Below the pieces are notes generated by a model that worked only from the letters and a program-made list of their open reading frames with translations, was not told the origin of the DNA and ran no database searches. This document shows, piece by piece, positions 43,501 through 52,474 of a stretch of DNA of 64,000 nucleotides. The stretch covers positions 186,001 to 250,000 of the forward strand of contig DATLOZ010000005.1 of the NCBI GenBank assembly GCA_035535995.1. The letters run 5' to 3'. The stretch comes from JANYCO01 sp035535995. GTDB lineage: Bacteria > Bacteroidota > Bacteroidia > Cytophagales > Cytophagaceae. Position 1 is the stretch's first letter; each line of letters starts with the position of its first letter. A program made the translations under genes and the position numbers.

Positions 43501-44700
43501 TAATTTATAATTTTGCGAAGCCATTTCTCCCGCTGTAAATCCCGTTTGTAAACAAGTGCCGATCACGCGTGCACTGGCTATTGCGTCTTCGGTGGCGGAG
43601 AGATTTCTTCCTGCGAAGAATAGATTGGGAACAGAGGATGAGCGAAGACAGTTTTTGGGAATGTCGTAATAATTTTCTTTTTCAAAAAAATCCATTTTCA
43701 CTCTTTTCCCGATCTCCCAAAACTCGATCGGCCAGGAGCCTCTGGCGGCGCTGTCGGGGTCTTTTTTGCAGGAAAGCACCTCTTCCTTTGTAAGTGTATA
43801 AACCCCGCTTCCTCTCCTACCCGTGCGGATCCCTGCTTCCGGCGCAATGTCGCCGATGTGCGCGTACTTGAATGCATTCGTAGTGGTTTGTAACAGCGCG
43901 GTAACAGTCATGATCATTTTCCTTGCGGTGAGTTCTACCGGGGAAATTTTATTAAGTTCATTTTTTATCTTTTCAGGAATTCCGATTTTCAGGTAAACCT
44001 GTTTTTCCCGCAACGAGCCAGGCACAATGGATACATTGGCATGATCGGCAGGAAGAATTCCTTCGGCGATGGCTAGCTGGATCTCTTTCAGAATGATCAT
44101 GCTGAGATTGGCTTCTGAAGCGGCTTCTACACCTTCCATAGAAAATACCTGCGCGGAAGCCTGGTATTCCTCTTGTTCCGAAATTGGTGCGCCAGCCAAC
44201 AAAGTTACGGTTGCTTCTCCCGTACAATCCACGACAGCAGCAGGTTTGAAAATAACCGGACGATCGTAGCAGATTGCTTGAACGGTTTGAATTTTTTGTT
44301 GTTCTACCGAAACGTTAGATACAACAGAATGAAAGAAGATCTGGATTTTTTCTTCGCGAATGTATTGGTCGCAAAGTAATTTGAAATCGAAAGGCTGATA
44401 AGGCAGGTAATGCAGGCCGAGCTTGTTGTGTTGAGGTTTAGTAGAAGAGAGTATTCTAAGCCTTTCGGCAAATTCAGTGGCAAAGCCATCACTTACATAG
44501 CGGGCCGTAGGATCATCGCTGGTATAGTACAAGCCGCAGATCGTACCAACGTAGGCTGCGGTTGCTTTGCCTCCCAAGAAACTGTTTTTTTCCAGCAATA
44601 CTACCGATGCTCCTTTACGAGCCGCTGCTATGGCTGCTGCCAGCCCTGCAGAGCCACCACCGGCTACCAATACATCGCAAGAGATGCGCTCCGTGTTCAT
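43498..44700 (-). CDS. FAD-dependent oxidoreductase
   Basis: A 400-residue flavoprotein of the FAD_oxidored type. The N-terminal dinucleotide motif is VLVAGGGSAGLAAAIAAARKG, here noted as GGGSAG, with LLEKNSFLGGKATAAYVG. A substrate-side segment follows, and the C-terminal FAD site is NLFFAGRNLSATEDAIASAR. Members of this group oxidise or desaturate varied small substrates, and the exact one cannot be read. It is the last gene of an operon with an acyltransferase-like protein, an ACP and an ABC exporter, which hints at modification of a carrier-bound product. Confidence 0.85.
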   Translation of the reverse strand: MNTERISCDVLVAGGGSAGLAAAIAAARKGASVVLLEKNSFLGGKATAAYVGTICGLYYTSDDPTARYVSDGFATEFAERLRILSSTKPQHNKLGLHYLPYQPFDFKLLCDQYIREEKIQIFFHSVVSNVSVEQQKIQTVQAICYDRPVIFKPAAVVDCTGEATVTLLAGAPISEQEEYQASAQVFSMEGVEAASEANLSMIILKEIQLAIAEGILPADHANVSIVPGSLREKQVYLKIGIPEKIKNELNKISPVELTARKMIMTVTALLQTTTNAFKYAHIGDIAPEAGIRTGRRGSGVYTLTKEEVLSCKKDPDSAARGSWPIEFWEIGKRVKMDFFEKENYYDIPKNCLRSSSVPNLFFAGRNLSATEDAIASARVIGTCLQTGFTAGEMASQNYKL

Positions 44701-44789
44701 AGAATTAAACCTATAAGGTTTTTGCTAAAATGTATTTTGTGTATGAGAACTGTCTTTATTAAAAACCTTATAGGTTTGATCAAGCGATA

Positions 44790-46088
44790 TCACACAGTAC
44801 CTAAAAGCTCTTTTCTCAAATTCTTTTCTAAGATACGCAACTCTTCGGTACTTACCACCTGTTCGGTATAATTGATCACGATCTTTTGTTTGTTATTGAA
44901 ACGCTCGAATACGGTGATCAGTCCGGGTGGAAAAGTGGCCGGAGGATAATTGGTTATATTTTTAATTGGATATCCAAAAAAAGAATTGAATTTATTAATA
45001 CCCGGGTCCGTGTGCACAAAGCTCGCCACAGAGCCACCGGCAGGACCTTTGATCAGCCAGTAATAAAAGCTTGCAGGCAGACGGCGAAGCAGCCCGCTCA
45101 TCACAGCATAATCATCAGGGATCTTATGTCGAATAAGATCAAACATCTGTTGAACGATGAACTGTGTGCAGGTTTTTAAGTTAGTTGTTTTTTCTCTTGG
45201 GATACGATAAAACATCAGTGCCTGCAAATTCGAAAGCACAGGCCCGTAGGAACCTCTCGGACGGCGGTTTTGCGGGATCGGAATCCAGAAAGTGCCTTTC
45301 GTATTTCCTTTGCTCACAAGCCATTCGTTGACAGTTTTGGTAATGGCTGCAAGATAGAAACTACCCTTGCTTACGCCTGCGCCGTTTTCCAGCGCACGTT
45401 TGTCGAGCTGTTTGGTTTCTTCTTCCGATAATTCCATCACATAATAACGAGCAGTGGGAATATAGTCGGGCGCTTTGTCTACCAGCTGTACAAGCGGTTT
45501 CCTGGAAGACTTTTTTATAAACTCTTTTGATGTATGCAGCTTGTAATAAGCTTTGAGAGGGTTGATGTGTTTTTCTTTCTCAGGAAAATAGTTGACCTTT
45601 TCTTCCTTGATCTCACCTCCTATCAGCTTGAGCAAGGTTTCCGCACCTTGCGCATCCATCAGGATATGGTGCCAGGAGAAAACAAGGTCAGTACTTTTAT
45701 CAGGACGTATAACGATCGTAAAATGAAATAGACAAGGATCATTTAGAAAGATCCCGTTTTGAGTGACTTCTTCCGGTAAATTGTAGTGGTCTGCAGTATG
45801 CTCGAATATTTTTATTTCAGAAATTTTTCCGGGATTAAATTCCCATTTTGGAATACCAAAAAAGAAACCACGGTTGAGTTCAATTTTACTCATCCATTCG
45901 AAAACCGGAAACTCAGCAATTTTTTTTGCGATACTCTCTTTACTAAGCAATCCAGCGGGGGAGATCAGAAGGTGACAGACATTGCCTGCTTTTCCATATT
46001 TAGCATAATGCTGTTCCATCGCCAGAAAAAAACAATCGGCGCCGCTGAGGAGGACTTGCTTAGGAAATTTACCGAGTGGTGTATTCAT
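44790..46088 (-). CDS. condensation/acyltransferase superfamily protein (HHxxxD)
   Basis: A 432-residue protein of the BAHD/condensation-domain/WS-DGAT superfamily. The active-site motif is WHHILMDAQG (His140, His141, Asp145), with Ala in place of the usual Gly after Asp. SFFGYPIKNITNYPPATFPPGL near residue 380 matches the structural loop of the family, which is NVPGP-like in wax ester synthases. Such enzymes join an acyl or peptidyl group on a carrier protein to an amine or alcohol. No adenylation domain is fused. The next gene in the operon is an acyl carrier protein, its likely partner. Confidence 0.85.
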   Translation of the reverse strand: MNTPLGKFPKQVLLSGADCFFLAMEQHYAKYGKAGNVCHLLISPAGLLSKESIAKKIAEFPVFEWMSKIELNRGFFFGIPKWEFNPGKISEIKIFEHTADHYNLPEEVTQNGIFLNDPCLFHFTIVIRPDKSTDLVFSWHHILMDAQGAETLLKLIGGEIKEEKVNYFPEKEKHINPLKAYYKLHTSKEFIKKSSRKPLVQLVDKAPDYIPTARYYVMELSEEETKQLDKRALENGAGVSKGSFYLAAITKTVNEWLVSKGNTKGTFWIPIPQNRRPRGSYGPVLSNLQALMFYRIPREKTTNLKTCTQFIVQQMFDLIRHKIPDDYAVMSGLLRRLPASFYYWLIKGPAGGSVASFVHTDPGINKFNSFFGYPIKNITNYPPATFPPGLITVFERFNNKQKIVINYTEQVVSTEELRILEKNLRKELLGTV

Positions 46089-46090
46089 AT

Positions 46091-46167
46091 AATTAAGTTA
46101 TGAATTATGAGTTATGAATGCTGAATGAAAATATTCATAACTCAACATTCATAACTCATAACTTAAT
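46091..46167. repeat. family A hairpin, copy 13
   Basis: The left arm 46094-46127 (AAGTTATG AATTATG AGTTATG AATGCTG) pairs with 46131-46165. It separates the ACP gene from the acyltransferase gene in the same operon. Confidence 0.88.
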
Positions 46168-46168
46168 T

Positions 46169-46408
46169 TTAATTTTTATACTGTTCCATACACTCCACCA
46201 GCGCATTGACCGAGGTGAAATTTTCAGGAGTAAGAGATTCGTGTGGAATGGCGATCCCGAATTTTCTTTCTATGAATAAAATAATTTCGATGATGGAAAA
46301 AGAATCAACGCCAATATCGGAAAGAATGGTGTCGGGCTCTACAGTGGCTTCTCCGGCGAGAATGTTTTCGGATATGAAATGACAAAGTTCTTTTTTTTCA
46401 GTGTCCAT
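46169..46408 (-). CDS. acyl carrier protein
   Basis: A 79-residue carrier protein. The phosphopantetheine site is Ser36 in IGVDSFSIIEI, matching the DSxxxxEL motif. It is not the fatty-acid-synthase acpP, which would sit with fab genes. It lies between the ABC permease and the acyltransferase-like gene. It should be loaded by a phosphopantetheinyl transferase and deliver an acyl or aminoacyl group to the condensation-like enzyme. Confidence 0.93.
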   Translation of the reverse strand: MDTEKKELCHFISENILAGEATVEPDTILSDIGVDSFSIIEIILFIERKFGIAIPHESLTPENFTSVNALVECMEQYKN

Positions 46409-46425
46409 ATTATTCGGTAAGCGTC

Positions 46426-47727
46426 TTACAGATTATTTTTCTTTCTCGTGTACCAGAAAGAAATTGCCACGCAGGCAAGAGAAAATCCCAGGAGTAAACC
46501 TAATTCAGGGAGTACGTCTTTTATACCACCGCCACGCAGGAAAATATCGTGGAAAGCTTCCAGTCCCCAGTTGAGCGGAGAAAGTTTGCTGATGGTTTTC
46601 ATCACACCTGGCATCAAATGTACCGGCACCCATACACCGCCAAGTGCGGCCATGATCAATACAGATACGGATCCTCCTATAGCAGCTTGCTGGTTGGTGG
46701 TGGTAACTGTTCCAAACATCATTCCATAGCAGGTAGCAGCCATTGCAGTAAAGATCCCTACCAGGATCGTAGCCATCGGGCTGTCTCCGAATTGAAGTCT
46801 AGGCAAGCCGAGCAATGGCAGGATAAAGATTCCAACCATAAGCATTAGCACAAGCTGGCTAAGGCAAACGAGCATGTATACGAGAAGTTTGGAAGCGAGC
46901 ACAACTTGAATGGCATTGGGAATGGTCTTAAGGCGAAAAGCACTTCCTTCGCCGCGTTCCATGATGATGCTTCCGGCGAGAGGGATAATGATGAAGAACA
47001 TTGAAAATACAGACCATGCCGGAACGTTGTGCTGTACAGCGTTTGGAAGAATTCCACGCTCATCTTTCAGCGCGTACACTTCTTTGTATACTACAGGATC
47101 GGTGTCTTCCAGTTTAATGTTGGTATTTACCGGAATAATGCCGGAAAGCTCATGGGTAAAGGTCTGGAAGATGATCTGCGATTTTAATTTGGAAATAAAC
47201 TCACGTAAAGAAGTAGTCACAGTCACTACGTGTGATTTGCGTGTACCTGGGTCGAGGATAATTTCGATCTCTAGTTTTTCGCTTACTTTTTTATTAATTT
47301 CTTTTTGCAATGAATCGGCATCGGTGAGCCCGCTTTCTTTCAGCGTTTGACTTACCAGGTCTGCTACTCCGCTGCGGATGGCTTTGGAAGTTCCTTTCGG
47401 AATAATAATACCAATCATGTATTTACCGCTGGCTACCGCTTCCCAGGCGGTTTTGCGGGTGGCTGGTTTTCCATTGATCGTTTTGCTGATCTCAAAAAAT
47501 CCTGATCGCTCCAATCCTTTTTCCAGCCCGATTCCAAGCGTATCCTGGTCTTCGTCGATGTAGACGATCGGAATGCCGCTCTCGTTGAGCGTACGGTAGG
47601 CAGAGTCCTGCAGGAGTGTCATGATCAGTACGAGCGCCATAGGCATCACGAAGATGATGGCCAGTCCGGCTTTGTCTCTGATCAGGATCAAAAAATCTTT
47701 TTTAACGGCAGATAGAAATCGCAACAT
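46426..47727 (-). CDS. ABC-2 type exporter permease
   Basis: A 433-residue membrane protein. One N-terminal helix (AGLAIIFVMPMALVLIM) is followed by a large external domain (about 50-230), then five helices including SVFSMFFIIIPLAGSIIMERG and LQLVLMLMVGIFILPLLG-like segments. This is the ABC-2 layout of drug and lipid exporters. The partner ATPase is the adjacent gene. It should export the product of the ACP-based pathway. Confidence 0.92.
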   Translation of the reverse strand: MLRFLSAVKKDFLILIRDKAGLAIIFVMPMALVLIMTLLQDSAYRTLNESGIPIVYIDEDQDTLGIGLEKGLERSGFFEISKTINGKPATRKTAWEAVASGKYMIGIIIPKGTSKAIRSGVADLVSQTLKESGLTDADSLQKEINKKVSEKLEIEIILDPGTRKSHVVTVTTSLREFISKLKSQIIFQTFTHELSGIIPVNTNIKLEDTDPVVYKEVYALKDERGILPNAVQHNVPAWSVFSMFFIIIPLAGSIIMERGEGSAFRLKTIPNAIQVVLASKLLVYMLVCLSQLVLMLMVGIFILPLLGLPRLQFGDSPMATILVGIFTAMAATCYGMMFGTVTTTNQQAAIGGSVSVLIMAALGGVWVPVHLMPGVMKTISKLSPLNWGLEAFHDIFLRGGGIKDVLPELGLLLGFSLACVAISFWYTRKKNNL

Positions 47728-47752
47728 TAGTAAGCTGATAAAATAGGCATTG

Positions 47753-48499
47753 TTAATTTTTTTGGGTCAGGTGAAGGAATACATTTTCCAGTTTCATCAT
47801 TCCCTTATTGTCTTGTATAAGTTCGCTAGGCGTGCCTTGTGCGATCATTTTACCACCGTCGATAATGGCGATGCTGGTACAGAAATCTTCTGCTTCTTCC
47901 ATATGGTGCGAAGTATAGATAATGGTAGTACCTTTTTTATTTACTTCACGCAGTTGCGAAATGATCTCGTTTCTGGATTGCACGTCTACTCCTACGGTAG
48001 GCTCATCGAGGAAAACAATCTTCGGATCGTGCATGATCCCGGCGATCAGGTTGATCTTTCTTTTCATACCTCCGGAATATTTTCCTACGCGGCTATCGGC
48101 ATATTTGGTCATCTCAAATTTATTCAGCCAATATTCTATGCGTCCTTCCAGGTCAGTACCGTGAAGGCCATACATTTTTCCAAAAAAGACAAGATTTTCG
48201 CGGGCAGTCAACATGGGGTACAGCGCGATATCCTGCGGCACTACACCAAGCATTTCTTTGATCTTGCCAGAATCGTTTTCAAGATCAAAACCGTTGACAT
48301 ATATTTTTCCGGAAGAAGGTTTGATGATTCCACAAAGGATTGAAATGGTAGTGGTCTTTCCTGCTCCGTTGGTACCTAAAAGTCCAAAAACTTCATTTCT
48401 TTTTATAGCAAACGAAAGACTTTTAATCGATGGCTCAAAAGCCCCCGGGAAGGTTTTTGAGAGATTTTCAATTACAATAATGTTATCCTGCTCCAGCAT
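47753..48499 (-). CDS. ABC transporter ATP-binding protein
   Basis: A 248-residue ATPase. The Walker A is GLLGTNGAGKTTT, the signature is KYSGGMKRK, the Walker B is IVFLDEPTVGVD, and the switch His is in IIYTSHHMEE. It heads the operon and is followed by the permease after 25 bp. The sequence group is that of multidrug and lipid exporters of the CcmA/DrrA type. Confidence 0.94.
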   Translation of the reverse strand: MLEQDNIIVIENLSKTFPGAFEPSIKSLSFAIKRNEVFGLLGTNGAGKTTTISILCGIIKPSSGKIYVNGFDLENDSGKIKEMLGVVPQDIALYPMLTARENLVFFGKMYGLHGTDLEGRIEYWLNKFEMTKYADSRVGKYSGGMKRKINLIAGIMHDPKIVFLDEPTVGVDVQSRNEIISQLREVNKKGTTIIYTSHHMEEAEDFCTSIAIIDGGKMIAQGTPSELIQDNKGMMKLENVFLHLTQKN

Positions 48500-48831
48500 C
48501 TGGGACCGAAAGTATTGAATAGTTAGTAACTTCGGTTGGCAAAAATAGCAAAATAGGGGATATTTTGAATTTTAAATTTTAAATTTTGAGTAATGATGTT
48601 TAGGGTTTAAGGTTAAAAGTTGAAAGTTTCAACTTAGAGGCAATTTTTACTTTAATAAAAGCTTTAAACTTTATACATTAACTTTTGATATGGATGCGTT
48701 ATTTTCTTATTTTCTTCCATATTATTCTCCTTCGGTGCTCTTTATTTTCAATTTCTTTGTATTTTGTTGCGATTCCGGTGTTTTTCAGCCACTTCAAATA
48801 ACGTTAAAAATAAGGCTATTACTTTTGTTAA
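48500..48831. other. divergent intergenic region, ABC operon and sensor kinase
   Basis: CAAAAATA at 48540-48547 reads TATTTTTG on the minus strand, an exact TAnnTTTG, 41 bp before the ABC ATPase ATG. A remnant of AATTTTAAATTTTAAATTTT type lies at 48565-48590. A 53-codon hydrophobic frame from 48690 to 48851 overlaps the kinase start and is judged unsupported. TACTTTTG at 48820-48827 is listed separately. Confidence 0.55.
48820..48827 (+). promoter_or_regulatory. -7 box directly before the sensor kinase
   Basis: TACTTTTG fits TAnnTTTG and ends 4 bp before the ATG at 48832, so a transcript from it would be leaderless. No -33 box was found. Confidence 0.45.
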
Positions 48832-50772
48832 ATGCTTTTGCGAATAATTAAAATATTCATTTTCATAATTTTATCTTACTATACAGGATATAGCCAGACC
48901 GTTTATATAGAAAATCAGGATCAGATCAAATCTATTGCGAAGTATTCCGACTATTATATTGATCAAACCAACCAGCTAACCATCGATAGCATTCAAAAGC
49001 CTGTTTACAACCGCAGTTTCATACCTTGCCAGGATGAGATCTTAAAATTTGGCAACGACCCTCACAATTACTGGATCCGTTTTACCATTCAAAACAATAC
49101 TTCCGATGTTTGCGTGATCGAGGTGTTGAAACCGCACATCGGTTATATCAGTTTTTTCGAGCCGGATGAAAAAGGGATTTACCACGAAAAGATCACTGGC
49201 TCTTTTGTGCCTTCCAGCAAAAAAGAATACGACCATAATTATATCTGGTTTCGTCTCGATCGCTACAAGCATCAGAAAAAAAATACTCCGGTTACGTGTT
49301 ATCTGAAACTTACCAGTCCCAACAAAACCGCTCCTCTTAAAGCCGGTACCGAAAAAGCGATGTTCAATGAGAAAGGAAAGTCGGACATGTTTTACGGAAT
49401 CTGCTTTGGTATCCTGATCATGGTGATCTTTTATAATTTATTCATCTATCTCAGCATTCGCGAGCGGGTATACCTGATGTATCTTTTGTACGTCTTCTTT
49501 ATTGCCATTAGCAATGCGATCCTGGTAGGCTTCACTCCTACTTTTCTCACGGGTGATCATTTTAACATAGCCATCCACCAGCAAGCCATTATCGCGGTTG
49601 CCGCTATTTTCCTGACGTTGTTTTCAATGAAAATTCTCGATGCTGCGCGCAAATTGCCTTTTGTGAATTTTGTTTATGCTGTATTTCTTGCATTGGAATT
49701 TTTTGCGATCGTATGCGATTTGACAAAACAATATTATTATGGTTCGATCCTCATCCAGGCATTCACCATGGGCTCTGCTATTTTTCTATTGCCTGTTTCT
49801 ATCACTATTTATTTTAAAGGCAATCGAATGGTACGCTTTTATATCATCGCCTGGTGCATCGGTTGGGTAGGAATTATCTCCTATGTATTAGCGATCAATT
49901 CTGTGATCTCATTCAATTTCTTTTCGCAGAACGGTGTGCTCATCGGCTCATTGCTGGAAAGCGTACTCTTCTCCATGGCGCTGGCCGATAAGATCAATTT
50001 TATCAAAAGAGAAAACGAACTGGCCAATAAACGTACGTTGGAAGTAGTGTTGGAAAACGACAAACTGATCAAACATAAAAACGAACGACTGGAGCAATAT
50101 ATCTTCGTAACCTCGCACAATTTGCGCGGGCCAGTAGCGCGCGTGCTAGGCTTGATCTATCTTTTGAAAAAAGATAAAATTATTTCCGGTGAACAGGAAA
50201 AACTGATCCTTTCCAAACTGGAAGAAAGTACCATGGAGCTCGATGCGATCATTAAAGATATTGGAGTACTGCTGGAGATCGACGAAGAGTCTAAGAGTAT
50301 GAAAGAAACCATTTCGTTTAACGAATTAATAAAAAAGATTTTCCTTGCGGTGAATATTCCTTCGAATGTTGCAGTTGATATGGTTACAGATTTTTCAAAA
50401 ATTCCTGTCATCGTTACCATTCGTCCACTTATCTATAGTATCCTCTATCAGTTGATCGAAAATTCTATCAAGTTCAGACAAGAAGATCGTCCGTTGCGGA
50501 TCACCATTCAGACAAGGCAACTACGTGATCTTTCCGTAGTGATCGTAGTGACAGATAATGCGCAGGGAATAGATCTTAATTTGGTAAGCGATAAAATTTT
50601 TCAGCCTTATCAGCGCTTTGATTTACACAAGGAAGGAAAAGGATTTGGGTTATTTATTGTGAAGACCCAGGTGGAAGCACTGAATGGAGAGGTTACAGTA
50701 GAAAGCGAATTGGGTGTGGGGACTACGTTTAGTGTGGTAATTCCTCAACGTAAGGCAGATAATCTAAGTTAA
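48832..50772 (+). CDS. 7TM sensor histidine kinase (7TMR-DISM type)
   Basis: A 646-residue kinase. Signal peptide 1-21. An extracellular domain of the 7TMR-DISM extracellular-2 type follows at about 25-170. Seven transmembrane helices lie at about 187-385, then a coiled coil. The kinase core has the H-box SHNLRGPVARVLGL with His429 as phospho-acceptor, the N-box LIENSIKFRQ, G1 in DNAQGIDL and G2 in GKGFGLFIVKT. Its ligand is unknown. There is no response regulator next to it, so the partner is elsewhere. It is divergent from the ABC/ACP operon and could regulate it. Confidence 0.93.
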   Translation: MLLRIIKIFIFIILSYYTGYSQTVYIENQDQIKSIAKYSDYYIDQTNQLTIDSIQKPVYNRSFIPCQDEILKFGNDPHNYWIRFTIQNNTSDVCVIEVLKPHIGYISFFEPDEKGIYHEKITGSFVPSSKKEYDHNYIWFRLDRYKHQKKNTPVTCYLKLTSPNKTAPLKAGTEKAMFNEKGKSDMFYGICFGILIMVIFYNLFIYLSIRERVYLMYLLYVFFIAISNAILVGFTPTFLTGDHFNIAIHQQAIIAVAAIFLTLFSMKILDAARKLPFVNFVYAVFLALEFFAIVCDLTKQYYYGSILIQAFTMGSAIFLLPVSITIYFKGNRMVRFYIIAWCIGWVGIISYVLAINSVISFNFFSQNGVLIGSLLESVLFSMALADKINFIKRENELANKRTLEVVLENDKLIKHKNERLEQYIFVTSHNLRGPVARVLGLIYLLKKDKIISGEQEKLILSKLEESTMELDAIIKDIGVLLEIDEESKSMKETISFNELIKKIFLAVNIPSNVAVDMVTDFSKIPVIVTIRPLIYSILYQLIENSIKFRQEDRPLRITIQTRQLRDLSVVIVVTDNAQGIDLNLVSDKIFQPYQRFDLHKEGKGFGLFIVKTQVEALNGEVTVESELGVGTTFSVVIPQRKADNLS

Positions 50773-50775
50773 GAT

Positions 50776-50842
50776 CCAGACTCACATTCACACTCCATAC
50801 TGTCCAACCGTACGTCAGTATGGAGTGTGAGTGTGAGTCTGG
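50776..50842. repeat. long hairpin with hexamer-like units
   Basis: A 27-bp left arm (50776-50802) and right arm (50816-50842) are complementary except at one base. Units such as GAGTGT GAGTGT GAGTCT repeat within the arm. The loop is 13 bp. It lies at the convergent junction of the kinase and Smr genes. Confidence 0.88.
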
Positions 50843-50851
50843 AGAATAATC

Positions 50852-51322
50852 TTATATCACTCTAAATCTTACCACAGTAATCCCATCTCCTCCTCTTCCT
50901 TCTCCATCTTTCGCTGATTCTACTTCTTTATATTTTCTCAGCATAGAGCGGGCTGTATTTTTAAGTACGCCGGTACCACGTCCGTGAAGGATCTTTGCTT
51001 CTTCCACGCCTAGCAAAATCGCATCGTCGATCCAGGTGGCGAGCTCGATCATGACATCTTCTTTGAGCTTTCCACGAATGTCGAACTCAAATTGAAAGTG
51101 CATCATCTTTTCTTTTGTATCGATGGAGTATCCTGAAGAAGAACTGTTAGTTTCAGTAGAAGAATATTCGTCTTCGGGTTTTTCTGCGAGGCTGACCTTG
51201 TTGAGTTTTACAGTTACTTTCATTAGCCCAAGCGCTACTTCTACATTATTACCTTTTATAGAGAGTACTTCTCCTGTAGCTTCCTGTCCTTCGATGTTTA
51301 CAAAATCTCCGGGTTTGACCAT
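50852..51322 (-). CDS. Smr-domain protein resembling the C-terminal end of MutS2
   Basis: A 156-residue protein with an N-terminal KOW-like beta domain (GDFVNIEGQEATGEVLSIKG), then a linker and a C-terminal Smr domain (FDIRGKLKEDVMIELATWID, ILHGRGTGVLKNTARSMLR). The order is that of the last part of MutS2, where Smr acts as a nuclease. The MutS2 ATPase part is absent and nothing upstream looks like it, so this is a standalone gene and not a truncated copy. The LHGRGTG motif is intact, and DIRG replaces the usual LDLRG. Confidence 0.88.
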   Translation of the reverse strand: MVKPGDFVNIEGQEATGEVLSIKGNNVEVALGLMKVTVKLNKVSLAEKPEDEYSSTETNSSSSGYSIDTKEKMMHFQFEFDIRGKLKEDVMIELATWIDDAILLGVEEAKILHGRGTGVLKNTARSMLRKYKEVESAKDGEGRGGDGITVVRFRVI

Positions 51323-51326
51323 AGTA

Positions 51327-51436
51327 ATTATAAATTATGAGTTATGAATGTTGAATTAAAATTGAGCTTCAGTAAGGGAAAAATAATACTTATGAGTTTT
51401 CAATTTACCATTCATAACTTAGATCTCATAATTTAG
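51327..51436. repeat. family A hairpin, copy 14
   Basis: The left arm 51327-51360 and right arm 51401-51436 enclose a 40-bp loop. The element is upstream of the Smr gene. Confidence 0.82.
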
Positions 51437-51437
51437 A

Positions 51438-51662
51438 TTATGCAATTTTTCTTATGATTTTTATTTCAGCCAGAAGGATATTTAGAAAATGGTTTTCATT
51501 TTTTTTGTCCAATACTTCCACTTGTATACTGTGTTCGTCGTAGGATTTAGGCAAGTTCTTTACGATACACGCTTCGTAGGTCTTGCCGTTGCGACAACTG
51601 ATGTTGACACTGTCTCCTTCCACCAGGCGCAGTGTTTTAATTCTGTCCATAATGATGTTCAT
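51438..51662 (-). CDS. small protein of unknown function
   Basis: A 74-residue hypothetical protein (MDRIKTLRLVEGDSVNIS if Met5 is the start). It has strand-like pieces and polar turns, and no signal or recognised motif. The beta-rich look and KTYEACIVKNLP resemble small KOW/SH3-like folds, but this is weak. It is on the same strand as the Smr gene, separated by a family A element. Confidence 0.55.
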   Translation of the reverse strand: MNIIMDRIKTLRLVEGDSVNISCRNGKTYEACIVKNLPKSYDEHSIQVEVLDKKNENHFLNILLAEIKIIRKIA

Positions 51663-51805
51663 ACCTTTGAAATTTTATCTGTCTTGGTATAGATACGATT
51701 GGTAAAATAAAAGAGTTTAGCAGTTGTGCATAATAATTTTACAAAAAAATCGCTTTTTAGTATAATTCTGAATTATTTCAGCTATTAATTTTAAAGCTCT
51801 ATTTC

Positions 51806-51813
51806 TAAATTTG
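51806..51813 (+). promoter_or_regulatory. -7 box for the rhomboid gene
   Basis: TAAATTTG is an exact TAnnTTTG, 46 bp before the ATG at 51860. No good -33 box was found. Confidence 0.45.
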
Positions 51814-51859
51814 AAATAGGATTTCTTAAAAAGTATTTAAAAAATTCGGCTCTTTCTCC

Positions 51860-52399
51860 ATGCGAATAACTTATAATGCTCCTTTCACCCTTACTTTGAC
51901 ACTTGTCTGTACGATCATCCGTTTTTTGGGAGATTCGTTCACGAATAAATTTTTTGTAGTAGGCGGCAGCATGAATTTTGCCGATCCTCTCGATTATATA
52001 CGTTTATTCTCACATGCGCTTGGTCATGGTGATTGGCATCATCTGTTGGCTAATTTTTCATTAATCTTGATCTTAGGCCCTATCCTGGAAGAGAAATATG
52101 GTACTGCTTCATTAGCCTTTATGTCATTCATGACCGCGTTGATCACCGGCATTCTGAATATTCTACTGTTCGACACAGGATTGATGGGCGCAAGCGGATT
52201 GGTGTTTATGATGATCCTGTTAGCTTCGTTCACCAATTTTACCTCCGGTACAATTCCTCTTACCTTTATTCTGGTATTGGTCTTTTATGTAGGAAACGAG
52301 TTGTACAGTATTTTTAAAGAAGATAATATCTCCCAATTTGCACATATACTGGGCGGATTGATTGGGAGTGTGTTTGGGTTTAAGGGTAAAAGAGAATGA
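51860..52399 (+). CDS. rhomboid-family intramembrane serine protease
   Basis: A 179-residue rhomboid with about six helices. The catalytic Ser is Ser112 in GLMGASGLV and the His is His162 in FAHILGG. The HxxxN-type mark is present as WHHLLANF. It has no extra soluble domain. It should cut transmembrane helices of membrane proteins, with an unknown substrate here. The small size is normal for Bacteroidota rhomboids. Confidence 0.93.
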   Translation: MRITYNAPFTLTLTLVCTIIRFLGDSFTNKFFVVGGSMNFADPLDYIRLFSHALGHGDWHHLLANFSLILILGPILEEKYGTASLAFMSFMTALITGILNILLFDTGLMGASGLVFMMILLASFTNFTSGTIPLTFILVLVFYVGNELYSIFKEDNISQFAHILGGLIGSVFGFKGKRE

Positions 52400-52474
52400 A
52401 AGAGGTTGGATCATTGTTTCTCACTACGGATGCTGTTGCTGATAGGACAGCAACAGTAATGAGGAGTTTTCAGA

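Noticed and set aside
48690..48851. Hydrophobic 53-codon frame before the sensor kinase
   Set aside because: It overlaps the kinase start in another frame, has no recognised relatives and can be explained by AT-rich DNA.
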